DNA of 64,000 nucleotides from Erwinia sorbitola (GCF_009738185.1 NZ_CP046509.1:1739501-1803500); one strand, 5' to 3'; counted from the stretch's first letter, positions 7,928-17,890 are shown. Notes: generated from the letters alone by a model not told the origin. Numbers and translations: made by a program.

Positions 7928-8563
7928 ATGATTTCTATTTTGCTCGTAGACGATCATCCGGCAATCTGTTTTGCACTGAAGGTGCTGCTGGAAAAGCAAG
8001 GTGACATGGTCGTCACCACCTCTTCCGGGGAGAAACTGCTGGCACAGCTGCATCAGCAACGCCCCGAATTATTAATTCTGGATCTCGAACTCAGGCACGC
8101 GGACGGTCTCGATTTGCTGCCCCGAATTAAGCAGCACTTTCCAAATCTTAAAATCCTGGTGTTTACCAGCCAGCCTGCGGGAATATTCGCCCTGCGTACG
8201 CTTCAGGCCGGGGCGCAAGGGTTTATCAATAAAAACATGCCGCTGGAAAACGTCGAACCGCTGTGTCGATTGATTATGGCGGGCTATCAATGTTTCCCCG
8301 AGGGTACCCTCTATAAAACCGCGATGGTCAGTGAAAAAAGCGATGCACCTGAAACGCTGCTGGGACGTTTTTCCGATCGCGAAATCGTGGTGCTGAATTA
8401 TCTGAAGCAGGGCAGAAGCAATAAGGAGATTGCCGATCTGCTGATGCTCAGTAACAAAACCATCAGCACTTATAAAGTGCGGATGCTGCAAAAATGCGGC
8501 TGTGACAATCTCAACCAGCTTATCGCCCTGATTTTCGGGGAGGGCGACCATGAACATACTTAG
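7928..8563 (+). CDS. NarL/EvgA-family response regulator
   Basis: About 211 residues. The receiver domain (ILLVDDHP at the N-terminus, phosphoacceptor Asp in LLILDLEL, conserved Lys in GFINKN) is followed by a LuxR-type HTH (LLGRFSDREIVVLNYL, then GRSNKEIADLLMLSNKTIST). The start at 7928 is chosen because MISILLVDDHP is the expected N-terminus and AGGGAGTAGT precedes it; an upstream in-frame ATG at 7871 would add an unlikely tail. The stop overlaps the sensor kinase gene by 14 bases, so the two are coupled. By family it is the cytoplasmic DNA-binding partner of an EvgS/BvgS-like kinase. Its targets are not visible, but the yqjC-like and usher genes just downstream are candidates. Confidence 0.9.
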   Translation: MISILLVDDHPAICFALKVLLEKQGDMVVTTSSGEKLLAQLHQQRPELLILDLELRHADGLDLLPRIKQHFPNLKILVFTSQPAGIFALRTLQAGAQGFINKNMPLENVEPLCRLIMAGYQCFPEGTLYKTAMVSEKSDAPETLLGRFSDREIVVLNYLKQGRSNKEIADLLMLSNKTISTYKVRMLQKCGCDNLNQLIALIFGEGDHEHT

Positions 8564-11500
8564 CTGGCTGCTGCTGTTTGTTATCGCCTGCATGGTTCAC
8601 GGCGCAGCGGCACAGGAGCCGCTGAAGCTCCTCGCCCGCAGCCAGCAGGCAATTGCGAATCCGGGCCTCAGCGCCAGCGAGTGGCGCTGGGTGCGTGAGC
8701 ACCGCAAGATCCGTCTCGCCGTCTGGTTGCCGATGTCGCCTCCTTATGACATCACCACCGGGCTGAACGACTACGGCGGCATCAACGCCGATTTTATCGG
8801 TCTGGCGGCGGATAATCTTGGTATCGAAATGGAGGTTATCCGCTACGAAAATTATGACGAGGCGCTGGCGGCGTTGCGTACAGGCAAGGCGGATTTCATC
8901 GCCCGGGCCAGCGATAACCAGCGTAACCAGGGGCTGATACTGAGCCACCCCTACAGCCCCAACGTTGCCGTTGAAGTGGTGAATAACGCAGCCATCCGCA
9001 ATGACACGGTCAGAAAGGTTGCCATTGCGCCGGGCTACGATCCCCAACGGGTGCAGCAGCGCTATCCGCAGGCAGAGATTGTCTCATTTAACTCTCCGCG
9101 CCATGCGCTTGAGGCCCTGGCATTTCGCAAGGTCGACCTCTTCTTTTGTGACAGTGTCACTGCTGGTTATCTTGTGAGCCAGTCCAGTATCAGCAACTTA
9201 ATGATCCACCCCCTCACCACGCCATTTCCTGTTTCCGGTTTTTCCTTTGCGGCAATGCCGCAGATGCAAACCTGGATCAACGTGCTGAATAAAGTGATGC
9301 TCGCGCTGCCGGAAAGCGCCAGCGTGGGGATCCATCGCCGCTGGAAGGGCGGCATCACGCTCTCACTGAGCGAACAGCAGCCAGTCTATACTTCGCTGGA
9401 ACATAAATGGATCAACGAGCACAAACGCATCCGGGTGGCGGTGGCGGAGGATAACCCGCCGGTGGCTTTTTTTGATGAAAGCGGGAAGCTACGGGGCATC
9501 ATTGCCGATGTCCTTACCGCGTTACAGCTTCGCACCGGGTTTACCTTTGTGATCCAGCGTTATCCAGGCCAGCGGGCGGCGCTGAAGGCAGTGAAGGCGG
9601 GCAAAGAAGATCTGGTCGCAGGGGTAACCCAGGAGGATATCTGGCGCTCGGAGCTGCTGACCACTCGCACCTGGCTCTATAACTCCTGGGTGATGGTTGG
9701 TCGCGCGCAGCACGTGCCGGGAGCGGTAAACCCCGGGATTCTGAGCCTGGACGGTCAGTCCCCTGAGGAGTGGCTGCGTAAGCAGAGCGGCGGCCAGCCG
9801 GAGAAAGTCGATACCTGGCGACACGGGCTTAACCGGATGGTTCTGGGTAACGGCGAGATGATGGCGATGCCGCTGATAGTCGCCAACACCCTGTTAGAGA
9901 ATAAAGAGTATGCCTCGTTGCGTATTTTGGGCAGCATCGATATCGATTCTATGCGCTTCTCCTTCGGCGCATCCCGTCAGTCGTGGCCGCTGATCGCTAT
10001 TCTCAATAAGGCGCTGATCAATATTCCCCCGGAAGATTTACACGCTCTTACCCGCGGTGGCAACGCCGGAAACAGCTTCGCCTCCAATAGATCAAAGCAG
10101 GTCGCCCTGAATGGGGCGCTGATGGTTGCCGTGGTCGCCGCGCTGCTGCTCACCCTCGTCGCTGGCTGCTGTTATCGCCGCCAGCAAAGCCACCAGCGCC
10201 GTATGCTGGCGATTGTTGCCGCCCAGCGCAAAGCCCGAAAACGCGCCGCCAGCGCCAGCCGGGCGAAGAGCGCGTTTCTCACCACTATGAGCCACGAGAT
10301 CCGCACTCCGGTCAGCGCGATCCTGGGGATGCTGGAACTGGTGATGAAGCGTCCCGGCGAGGTACAGCAAAACCGTGAGTCGGTGCGTATTGCATGGGAA
10401 GCAGCCCAGGCTCTGCTGTTGCTGATTGGTAATATTCTTGATGTGTCGCGCATTGAGTCGGGCCGCCTGGTGCTTCGCCCTGAGCGGGCGTCGCTGATTA
10501 AGCTGATAGAAGAACCGGCGATGCTGTTCGAAGGCATGGCGGCTCAGAAAGGGCTGATGTTTGTGCTGGAGCTGGATGCCGATCTCCAGCTGGACGTGCT
10601 GGTCGACCGCAGCCGCTTCCGGCAGATTCTGGTTAACCTCGCTGGAAACGCGATTAAGTTCACCGAACGCGGCCAGATAACCCTGCGTGTGCAGCTTGAC
10701 GGGTGTGACGACGGTTATCTGCTGTTGCACATAGAAGTGGAGGATACCGGCGAGGGCATTGACGAAGCCACCCGGGTGCGGCTGTTCCGCCCCTTCGCCC
10801 AGGGTAACAGTCAGAATGTCGCCCAGGGGAGCGGGCTGGGCCTATATATCTGCCGTACGCTAGCGCAGATGATGGGTGGCAGTATCGATTTGAACAGCGA
10901 GCCGGGCAAGGGTACCCGAGTCACGGTACGCCTTAAGCTGCCGGTAATGGCCGGGCTGCCTGCGGGCTCCGTCCTTCAGCCTGCAACGCCTGAGCCTTGC
11001 GCCTCACTGGTGGTGTTGATCGTCGATGACAACCCGGCGGGCAGAATGCAGTTACGCCAGCAACTTAGCTGGCTCGGCCATCAGGTCATCAGTGCTGAAA
11101 GCCCGAAAGTGGCGCTGGAAAAACTCGAGCATACCCGGCCTGACGCGGTGATCACCGACTGCAATATGCCCGGGATAAGCGGTTTTGAACTGGCGCATAT
11201 CATCCACATGCAGTACCCGGGCGTTCCTGTCTTTGGCTCGACCGCTGACGCCCGTGAAGCCGTCCGGGAAGAGGCCCGGGAGGCCGGTATGCGCGACTGC
11301 CTGTTCAAGCCGATGACGCTTAATATGCTTTCGGATCTGCTGGCGACAGTGAGCAGCCCCGTCCCGAACCCCGATATACCGCAACGGGCCATGACGGATA
11401 AACTGCCACCGGAGCTGTTGAAAGGGGAGAATCTGGCACTATTTCTCTCGCTACAGATTTCGGTACTGGATGAAACTCTTGCCCGCTTACGCGCATGGCA

Positions 11501-11693
11501 CGACGCGCCGGATACCTCTTTACGCGAGACGCTTCATAAGCTGCGGGGCGGGATCCAGCTACTTGGCGTACCGGCGCTGGTGGCTGCCTGTGAAATGCAG
11601 GAAGCCGCCCCGGACAGTGAGGGAGTGCGCAGCCTTGAAGCGCAGCTTATACAGCTTCGTGTCGTGCTACAGGAGTGGCACGACACCAGATGA
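8550..11693 (+). CDS. EvgS/BvgS-like unorthodox hybrid sensor kinase
   Basis: A 1047-residue inner-membrane kinase. Order: signal peptide (1-22), two periplasmic SBP_bac_3 (Venus-flytrap) domains (about 45-275 and 285-515), one TM helix (about 524-545), then HisKA with the phosphoacceptor His in MSHEIRTP near 580 and HATPase with DTGEG and GSGLGLYICR. A receiver with Asp in VITDCNMPG near 868 and an HPt domain with His in ETLHKLRGG near 993 complete it. This four-step phosphorelay is typical of EvgS and BvgS. It lacks the PAS domain they usually carry between TM and HisKA; the linker is a short basic helix, which accounts for the shorter length. It overlaps the response regulator and is its obvious partner. 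The signal sensed is unknown. Confidence 0.92.
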   Translation: MNILSWLLLFVIACMVHGAAAQEPLKLLARSQQAIANPGLSASEWRWVREHRKIRLAVWLPMSPPYDITTGLNDYGGINADFIGLAADNLGIEMEVIRYENYDEALAALRTGKADFIARASDNQRNQGLILSHPYSPNVAVEVVNNAAIRNDTVRKVAIAPGYDPQRVQQRYPQAEIVSFNSPRHALEALAFRKVDLFFCDSVTAGYLVSQSSISNLMIHPLTTPFPVSGFSFAAMPQMQTWINVLNKVMLALPESASVGIHRRWKGGITLSLSEQQPVYTSLEHKWINEHKRIRVAVAEDNPPVAFFDESGKLRGIIADVLTALQLRTGFTFVIQRYPGQRAALKAVKAGKEDLVAGVTQEDIWRSELLTTRTWLYNSWVMVGRAQHVPGAVNPGILSLDGQSPEEWLRKQSGGQPEKVDTWRHGLNRMVLGNGEMMAMPLIVANTLLENKEYASLRILGSIDIDSMRFSFGASRQSWPLIAILNKALINIPPEDLHALTRGGNAGNSFASNRSKQVALNGALMVAVVAALLLTLVAGCCYRRQQSHQRRMLAIVAAQRKARKRAASASRAKSAFLTTMSHEIRTPVSAILGMLELVMKRPGEVQQNRESVRIAWEAAQALLLLIGNILDVSRIESGRLVLRPERASLIKLIEEPAMLFEGMAAQKGLMFVLELDADLQLDVLVDRSRFRQILVNLAGNAIKFTERGQITLRVQLDGCDDGYLLLHIEVEDTGEGIDEATRVRLFRPFAQGNSQNVAQGSGLGLYICRTLAQMMGGSIDLNSEPGKGTRVTVRLKLPVMAGLPAGSVLQPATPEPCASLVVLIVDDNPAGRMQLRQQLSWLGHQVISAESPKVALEKLEHTRPDAVITDCNMPGISGFELAHIIHMQYPGVPVFGSTADAREAVREEAREAGMRDCLFKPMTLNMLSDLLATVSSPVPNPDIPQRAMTDKLPPELLKGENLALFLSLQISVLDETLARLRAWHDAPDTSLRETLHKLRGGIQLLGVPALVAACEMQEAAPDSEGVRSLEAQLIQLRVVLQEWHDTR

Positions 11694-11827
11694 GATCTGT
11701 AATCCACGTCCTACATAAGATGAGGACGCGTCTGCATCGTTCTGGCTATCCCCGTTGCAGTATTCTTTTGTTCGCAGGAGATTGCCTGGAGCATTTGCCC
11801 CAGGCAATACATCAACAAAGGAGAAAG

Positions 11828-12265
11828 ATGATGAAAAAATTAATTTCCGTTCTGGCGGTAGTTGCTTCCGTAGGTTTGTTTGCTTCCGCTTCCGCACAGG
11901 CCGCTCAGAACTGTGCCGCGAAAAGCGCTGCGCTGGAAAAACAGATTAAAATTGCTGAGTATTACGGCAATACTTACAAAGTTGCTGGCCTGAAAAAAGC
12001 GCTGGCTGAAGTGAAAGCACACTGCACAAACGACAGCGTGCTGGCTGGTGCACAGAAAGATGTGAACAAGCTGGAGAAAAAACTAAATAAAAAACGTGAG
12101 GACATCGCTGACGTTCAGGCTGACCTGCGTAAAGCAAAAGCAAAAGGCGATGCCAGGAAGGTCGCTAAATACCAGAAGAAACTGGCTGAGAAACAGGCTG
12201 ATCTGCGTGAGATTCAGCAGAAGTTGAGCCAGGCTCGCGCTGAACTGGCTGCACTGCAGAAATAA
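11828..12265 (+). CDS. yqjC: YqjC-like (DUF1090) secreted coiled-coil protein
   Basis: About 145 residues, starting MMKKLISVLAVVASVGLFAS with a classic signal peptide cut after AQA. The N-terminal part has two Cys (QNCAAKS and KAHCTND), and a long Lys/Ala/Glu/Gln-rich coiled coil follows (KKREDIADVQADLRKAKAKG). This is the DUF1090 pattern of E. coli YqjC, a small periplasmic protein. AAAGGAGA precedes the start. It sits between the sensor kinase and the usher gene, which is not its usual neighbourhood. Its expression may be under the EvgAS-like pair, by position only. A hairpin at about 12281-12308 follows the stop and could terminate or attenuate transcription into the usher gene. Confidence 0.85.
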   Translation: MMKKLISVLAVVASVGLFASASAQAAQNCAAKSAALEKQIKIAEYYGNTYKVAGLKKALAEVKAHCTNDSVLAGAQKDVNKLEKKLNKKREDIADVQADLRKAKAKGDARKVAKYQKKLAEKQADLREIQQKLSQARAELAALQK

Positions 12266-12321
12266 GTTTTAGCGAACGTTATCGCGGGTAGCTCACGCTA
12301 TCCGCGATGTTTGTTCACGTA

Positions 12322-14454
12322 ATGATGGCGATTCGCCACGCAACGTTGATAACCATGCTGCTACTGACGGTAACGGCAGCGTCTGCTAATGAAAAAACAT
12401 GGGTCATTCTCAACAATAATTTTAAGGGATCTATTTTTCTCGATATTTATGCCGGTGTCCCCTGCCTGACGCGCCCTCTGCTTGAAGAGTGGGGCGTAAA
12501 ACCCTTCGTTGTTGATAAGCTGCACTGGAATAGCAGACAGTGTCTGACCGCTGCCTCGGCAAACCAGTTCTATCTACGGTTCTGGTATCGCCCGGCTGCC
12601 AATCTGCTGACGTTACTATTCCCTGAAGAGGCTTTTAACGCGCAGCAAAACGGGGTGAGCACAAGTCGCTGGGATGACGGCATTAATGCGCTGTTCGTCA
12701 ATTACCGGCTGGATGTGGATAACAAAAGAGCGCAGTACAGTTGGGATACTCCCGGCACTGACGCCACGCTGGTGCTGGAAAACGGCCTCAATGTCGGGCC
12801 GTGGCGGGCGCGCTACCAGAACACCTTCTGGCGTGAGGCCGACAAAAATCATGGTTCCTACAGCAACACAGCCTCCCTGTGGCGAAGCATTACTTCGATG
12901 CGCTCGCGCCTGAACATTGGCGATGGCTATACCTCGTCAAACCTGTTTAACAGCATGTCCTATCGCGGCGTCTCCCTTGCCAGCGATGAAGCAATGTTTC
13001 CGGATAGCTGGCGGCCTTATATGCCGCTGATTAACGGCTATGCCCGCAGCGAAGCGGAAGTCACCATTCACCAGAACGGCGAACGCGTCTACCGCATTCA
13101 TGTGCCACCGGGGGCATTTACTATTCGTGATTTCTACCCTCCGGATTCGCAGGGCAACCTGGAGCTGACCATTCAGGAGAGCGACGGCACCGAGCGTACT
13201 CGCCTGCTGCCATACTCCATCATGCCGAATCTGGTACAGCATGACATGTTCAGCTACGAGCTGGTCGCCGGGCGTTATAAACCTTATCACGGCGTGGAGC
13301 TGGAAAAAGATCGCTTTTGGCAGAGTACGCTCTCCTGGGGCATCGCACCCCACACCACGCTGTTTGGCGGGGTGCAGCAGGGTGAGAGCTACTTTAGCCA
13401 CATGGTCGGAATGGGCGGTAATATGGGGGAGTGGGGGTCGCTCTCCTCGGACGTGCGCACCGCACACTACAGCCAGCAGGGGGAAAGGTTCAGCGGCAGC
13501 GTCGGGCGCTTGCGCTATGCGAAAGCCTTCTTTCAGACCGAAACCAGCCTCAACGCCCAGCTTCAGTGGTATCCCCGCAATAGCCAGTACCGCTCCCTTG
13601 AGGAGCGGCTAAACCGCGCCTCGCTGCTGCCTTGGGGCTGGGATGATGACACCACCCAGCGCACCCTTGAAAGCCAGGTGGAGCTGACGCAAAACTTCAA
13701 TGAAGACTCAAGCCTGAGTCTCTCCTGGCGCTGGCTGAAGTCGCGCAGCCGCGAGTCGGGCAGCAACAGCCTCACCCTGAGCCTGAGCGCCAGCTGGCGC
13801 GAGGTGGATGTCTCGCTGTACGGCGGATATGACCGCTACGCTGACTATGCGCCGGAATCGACGCTGGGCATCAACATCAGCATTCCGTTTAGCATTGGTA
13901 GCCACGTCAGTCACTTCGCGCTGGTTTCCGATCTTGCCAGCCGGGATAAGAACACTCACGGGGTAAACGTCAACGGTTCGGCGCTGGATGATTTCAGCCT
14001 GCGCTATGACGTGACCGCCCAGCATACTGAACACGGGAACGATGCCCTGCAAACCAGCCTGGGTTATCAGTACAACAGCGGGGAGCTGAACCTCAGCATG
14101 AATCGCAGCGGCACGAAGCGCGATTATCATGGCGACGTCAGCGGCAGCGTGTTGCTGTATCAGGAGGGCGTTGCCTTTGGTCAGATGCTGGGCAGCACCG
14201 TAGCGCTGGTTCAGGTGCCCGGCTCGGCGGGGATCGGCTTTTATAACCAGTTCGGCTCCACCACCAGTGCCAGCGGCGATCTGCTGGTCAGCTATCTGAC
14301 CCCTTGGCGGGTTAATCGTATTACGGTGGACAGCCTCAGCCTGCCCGAAGGAATGGGGATGGATGTGAGCGAGCTGGAAACCGTCCCCACTGACGGCGCT
14401 ATCGTTAATCTGCGCTTTTTGAAACCGGAAAAAACCGACGACTTGCTGCCCTGA
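12322..14454 (+). CDS. orphan, shortened fimbrial usher
   Basis: About 710 residues, with signal peptide HATLITMLLLTVTAASA. The middle is clearly a chaperone-usher outer-membrane usher (GDGYTSSNLFNSMSYRG, PPGAFTIRDFYPP, then alternating beta-strand sequence). Full ushers are ~800-870 residues. Here the N-terminal targeting domain is short, and the C-terminus stops soon after TDGAIVNLRF, where others continue with a C-terminal domain. No chaperone or pilin gene is adjacent. It may belong to an unusual shortened usher type, or be a relic kept in frame. The start is uncertain: an ATG at 12307 lies inside a hairpin, and ATGATG at 12322 gives a better signal peptide. BvgAS-type systems control fimbriae, so regulation by the upstream pair is plausible. 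Confidence 0.75.
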   Translation: MMAIRHATLITMLLLTVTAASANEKTWVILNNNFKGSIFLDIYAGVPCLTRPLLEEWGVKPFVVDKLHWNSRQCLTAASANQFYLRFWYRPAANLLTLLFPEEAFNAQQNGVSTSRWDDGINALFVNYRLDVDNKRAQYSWDTPGTDATLVLENGLNVGPWRARYQNTFWREADKNHGSYSNTASLWRSITSMRSRLNIGDGYTSSNLFNSMSYRGVSLASDEAMFPDSWRPYMPLINGYARSEAEVTIHQNGERVYRIHVPPGAFTIRDFYPPDSQGNLELTIQESDGTERTRLLPYSIMPNLVQHDMFSYELVAGRYKPYHGVELEKDRFWQSTLSWGIAPHTTLFGGVQQGESYFSHMVGMGGNMGEWGSLSSDVRTAHYSQQGERFSGSVGRLRYAKAFFQTETSLNAQLQWYPRNSQYRSLEERLNRASLLPWGWDDDTTQRTLESQVELTQNFNEDSSLSLSWRWLKSRSRESGSNSLTLSLSASWREVDVSLYGGYDRYADYAPESTLGINISIPFSIGSHVSHFALVSDLASRDKNTHGVNVNGSALDDFSLRYDVTAQHTEHGNDALQTSLGYQYNSGELNLSMNRSGTKRDYHGDVSGSVLLYQEGVAFGQMLGSTVALVQVPGSAGIGFYNQFGSTTSASGDLLVSYLTPWRVNRITVDSLSLPEGMGMDVSELETVPTDGAIVNLRFLKPEKTDDLLP

Positions 14455-14704
14455 TAGACGACGTGAGTCGCCCGGGGGACGCGTATGCAACGTAATTAAT
14501 ATCAGTGGGTTGCATTTATGCTACGCTTAAATTATCGGTTTCTTTTCGAGGTTTTTTTGATGTTAACAAATTCAGTTAACTGTATTTTTCATAAACTCAT
14601 ATGCGTTCACCATTTACTCCGCAGATAACCGGTAAGACAACGGTTACTGAATTTTTATTACCGATCTGAAAATCAGATCTTTTGAATGAATATAAGGGAA
14701 AAGA

Positions 14705-15787
14705 ATGCTAATGATATTCGATGAGTTATCTGGTGCTCCTGTCTGGGTGCCTGCGGTATTGCTCGTCACTCTTTCACTTGCGCTAGGCTTCCTGGCCCGG
14801 TTTATACTTCTCAGGTTCATCCGCTACTGGCAGAGTCGTGACCGGAAGCTCTTCAAGTCACTTGAAAAACATCTTCGTGGATCACTGTTTCTCTTCATTC
14901 CCTTACTGTTAATAAATGTAGGGGTTAATTATATTAATATTCAGCCAAATTCCCTTGGCTTTATAACCTCCACTCTTAATATTTTTATTATATTATCATT
15001 TTGCTCCATCTTGATTCGGCTGGTTAATGTCGCGCAGGATATGCTCTTTATTCGCTATGATATTAATCTTTCGAATAATCTCCGTGCCCGTAAAATTCGC
15101 ACTCAAATAATATATGTAAAAAAAGTCGCTATTGTCCTGCTCGTATTATTCTGTCTTACTCTGATACTTCTCAGTTTTCCCGGCTTTCGAAAATTTGGCA
15201 CGACAATCTTAGCTGGCGCAGGGGTTGCCGGAATAATCATTGGGTTTGCCCTCCAGAAGTCGCTTGTTAACCTGTTTGCCGGGATTCAGATAGCTTTTAC
15301 GCAACCTATCAAAATTGATGATGCTGTTGTCGTCGAAAATGAATGGGGCTGGATAGAGGAGATAAACCTGACTTATGTCGTTGTACGTATCTGGGATCTG
15401 CGCCGGCTGGTGCTGCCGATTACATACTTTACAGAAAATCCTTTCCAGAACTGGACGCGTAATAACGCACAGATATTAGGCTCTGTTTTTCTTTATCTCG
15501 ATTACTCCATGCCGCTGGCTCCTCTCCGTGAGCATTTTGAAAAAGTCCTCAGTGAAACAAAACTCTGGGATCAACAGACTCAGGTGCTTCAGGTAACTGA
15601 AACGACGGACAAAACCATGACTATCAGATTATTGATGACTGCGCAGAATTCCCCAACGGCCTGGGATTTACGCTGCTACGTGCGGGAAAAAATGATTGAG
15701 TTCATTCAGCAAAATTATCCGCAGAGCCTTCCTCATGTAAGAGCTACGCTGACCGGTTCGGGGTTTGATAGTCCGAAGGATCAGTAG
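14705..15787 (+). CDS. MscS-family mechanosensitive channel
   Basis: A 360-residue protein. Hydrophobic helices lie at about residues 12-38, 58-80, 88-110 and 142-165, followed by the pore helix and beta-domain signature GAGVAGIIIGFALQKSLVNL, then FAGIQIAFTQPIKIDDAV. This is the canonical MscS pore-beta junction. The cytoplasmic C-terminal cage (VLPITYFTENPFQNW) follows. It is longer than MscS (286) through an extra N-terminal helix pair. AAGGGAAAAGA upstream supports the start. It probably acts in the inner membrane as a turgor-release valve. It has its own upstream region (14455-14704), which shows no gene. Confidence 0.88.
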   Translation: MLMIFDELSGAPVWVPAVLLVTLSLALGFLARFILLRFIRYWQSRDRKLFKSLEKHLRGSLFLFIPLLLINVGVNYINIQPNSLGFITSTLNIFIILSFCSILIRLVNVAQDMLFIRYDINLSNNLRARKIRTQIIYVKKVAIVLLVLFCLTLILLSFPGFRKFGTTILAGAGVAGIIIGFALQKSLVNLFAGIQIAFTQPIKIDDAVVVENEWGWIEEINLTYVVVRIWDLRRLVLPITYFTENPFQNWTRNNAQILGSVFLYLDYSMPLAPLREHFEKVLSETKLWDQQTQVLQVTETTDKTMTIRLLMTAQNSPTAWDLRCYVREKMIEFIQQNYPQSLPHVRATLTGSGFDSPKDQ

Positions 15788-15924
15788 ATAATCGTTTTCA
15801 TTTTTATGTCTGACGCAGAATCTACAGAGACGTGAAGTGTGCTGCGTGAGCATCGGTGCAGCTGAACTTCCGCTCCTTGCTGATAGGGGCGGAACAGAGC
15901 ATACACCTGTTGTTCAATCCGGGC

Positions 15925-16764
15925 TTATTCGGCAGGGACAATACGATATTCATTCTCAAACAACTGGATGCTGGCAAAGCCTGTGTGATCCAGGTGCATC
16001 CCCGCAATGATCAATTTTTCATTCGCGGCCAGCCGCAGCGCTTTTTTTCTTGTCTCTATGGCCTGAGAAGGATTGACATCAAACATGATGGATATGGCCG
16101 GTTGTGCTGACTGAATATGTGGAAAATGGACAATATCCCCCCATATCAACAGACATTTTTCATCCGAATGGATACGAAAGCCGGTATGACCTGGCGTATG
16201 GCCCGGCAGCCATACAGGGAGAATGCCCGGCATAATCTCGCCTTGATCAATTAGACGTACCTTCCCGGCATATGTGTTTAAGATCCGACGAACCAGCATA
16301 AAATTACGTTTGCCACGTTCATTAGCTCTATCTAATTTTTCATTGTCCTGCCAGTGTGCAGCTTCAAGAGGGTGAAGATGCAGTTCAGCATTTTTATAAA
16401 TTTGGTTTCCCTCTTCATCCAGCAAGCCGCCAATATGATCGGGGTGGCAGTGAGTCAATAATACCGTGTCTATATCATCAGGGCTGATGCCGAGCTTCTC
16501 AAGTCTGCTCCGAAGCAGCCCCCCCACGTTATTGTGCCCGCCCGCCCCGGTATCAACCAGAATGGTGCGTCCGCGACCACAGATGAGATAACAGTTGATA
16601 TGGATATGGCCATAATTTGCGATTCCGGCGCTGCGCTGAATTTTCTCAGCCTCAGTGGTCTCAATGCCTGAAAGCACATCAAGCGTAGCTGCCATGGTGC
16701 CATCGCTCAGGGCGGTTATCTGAAAATCGCCAATCTGGCAGGATGGGAAAGTAAACGGGTGCAT
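15925..16764 (-). CDS. metallo-beta-lactamase-fold hydrolase
   Basis: About 279 residues. Metal-binding motif LLTHCHPDHIGG (HxHxDH), a further His in LPGHTPGHTG, an Asp in LIWGDIVHFPH and a late His in GMHLDHTGFA make up the usual two-metal site. The start at 16764 is favoured by GAGG seven bases before the ATG; an upstream in-frame ATG at 16824 would add a 20-residue tail without signal character. It is divergently transcribed from a LysR gene, the typical pairing of a LysR regulator with its target. It resembles the lactonase/glyoxalase-like group of cytoplasmic MBL hydrolases; the substrate cannot be told. Confidence 0.82.
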   Translation of the reverse strand: MHPFTFPSCQIGDFQITALSDGTMAATLDVLSGIETTEAEKIQRSAGIANYGHIHINCYLICGRGRTILVDTGAGGHNNVGGLLRSRLEKLGISPDDIDTVLLTHCHPDHIGGLLDEEGNQIYKNAELHLHPLEAAHWQDNEKLDRANERGKRNFMLVRRILNTYAGKVRLIDQGEIMPGILPVWLPGHTPGHTGFRIHSDEKCLLIWGDIVHFPHIQSAQPAISIMFDVNPSQAIETRKKALRLAANEKLIIAGMHLDHTGFASIQLFENEYRIVPAE

Positions 16765-16926
16765 AAGTACCTCACATGTATAACGAGCAGGCGCGACACG
16801 CCCTGTCTGATGACGTTTCATCATGCTATACAGTGTTTCTGCGGCGTTAAAACGATATTATTTCAACCTGTGATGACATTTAATCACTGAAGGCTCACTC
16901 CATCAGCCAGAGCAAAGGTCAACTTA

Positions 16927-17814
16927 ATGCGTAAAAAAATTCCAGGTAGCCGTTCCCTGCTGGCCTTTGATGCCGCTGCAAAACACGGTAGTTTTGCCCG
17001 GGCGGCGCAAGAGTTGTCACTGACGGAGGGGGCGATTAGTCGGCAGATAGCGCGCCTTGAGTCAATGTTGAACTGCAAGCTGTTCGATCGCACTGGCAGT
17101 CGTGTAAAGCTCAACCCGGTTGGTGCTCGCTACGCGCAGAAGATACGCGAAACACTCGAACGGCTCGAAAGAGATACCCAGTCGATTATGGGCATGCCTG
17201 AAGGGAGTAAAAGTCTGGATATTGCAGCCCTGCCGACCTTTACCAGCCGCTGGCTGATTCCTCGCCTGCGCGGCTTTTACGCGCAGCATCCTGATATCAC
17301 GGTGAATATTGCCGCCAGAACTGAACCCTTCATTCTTACCGATAGTGGCTTTGACGCCATAGTTCATTTTGATCACCCTGCATGGGCAGGTATGCATACA
17401 CAGTTTCTTTTCCAGGAAACGCTGCTGCCTGTATGTCACCCAATGCTGTTAAAGGATAATGACAACATCGCGCAGTTGAACGAATTGCCGCGAATTCACC
17501 GGCGCCAGAATCCTGACGTGTGGCATCGATATGCGAAGGAAATTGGGATTGAGCTTGATAATCCGGCGCATGGAGTTCGCTATGATCTCCATGAAATGGC
17601 CATTGCTGCTGCATTTTCAGGGCAGGGCGTTGCAATGGTGCCGCGCATGTACGTAGAAAGTGAGTTAAGGAGCGGGGAGCTTGTTGCCCCCTGGCCAGAA
17701 TCTGGATTACTGAGCAAAAAGTTCTGTTTAGTTAAGCCGCCCGAAACTGGAAGCAATGAAGCTGCGCTGCACGCTTTCGAACGTTGGTTACTGGCGGAGA
17801 CTCACCAGATTTGA
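16927..17814 (+). CDS. LysR-type regulator (GcvA-like)
   Basis: 295 residues. The N-terminal winged HTH (RSLLAFDAAAKHGSFARAAQ, then LSLTEGAISRQIARLE) has the spacing typical of the GcvA/AmpR branch, followed by a type 2 periplasmic-binding-like effector domain (LDIAALPTFTSRWLIPRL). Divergent from the MBL hydrolase gene with a ~160-bp shared promoter region, so that gene is its likely target. A strong terminator follows at 17861. Confidence 0.88.
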   Translation: MRKKIPGSRSLLAFDAAAKHGSFARAAQELSLTEGAISRQIARLESMLNCKLFDRTGSRVKLNPVGARYAQKIRETLERLERDTQSIMGMPEGSKSLDIAALPTFTSRWLIPRLRGFYAQHPDITVNIAARTEPFILTDSGFDAIVHFDHPAWAGMHTQFLFQETLLPVCHPMLLKDNDNIAQLNELPRIHRRQNPDVWHRYAKEIGIELDNPAHGVRYDLHEMAIAAAFSGQGVAMVPRMYVESELRSGELVAPWPESGLLSKKFCLVKPPETGSNEAALHAFERWLLAETHQI

Positions 17815-17860
17815 TGGATAAAATCTGATTCTGAAGCAGCACAGATGAAACAAAAACAAA

Positions 17861-17890
17861 AAGCCCGCTCAGGTTTCCCTGAGCGGGCTT
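17861..17890. terminator. strong bidirectional terminator between lysR and tRNA-Asn
   Basis: A 13-pair perfect stem, AAGCCCGCTCAGG with its complement and a TTTC loop, is flanked by A-rich sequence on the left and T-rich on the right. It can therefore end the minus-strand tRNA transcript and the plus-strand lysR transcript. Confidence 0.85.

Noticed and set aside
8072..8593. Long minus-strand frames opposite the response regulator, kinase, usher and NRPS genes
   Set aside because: They are shadows of GC-rich genes on the other strand without RBS or family features.
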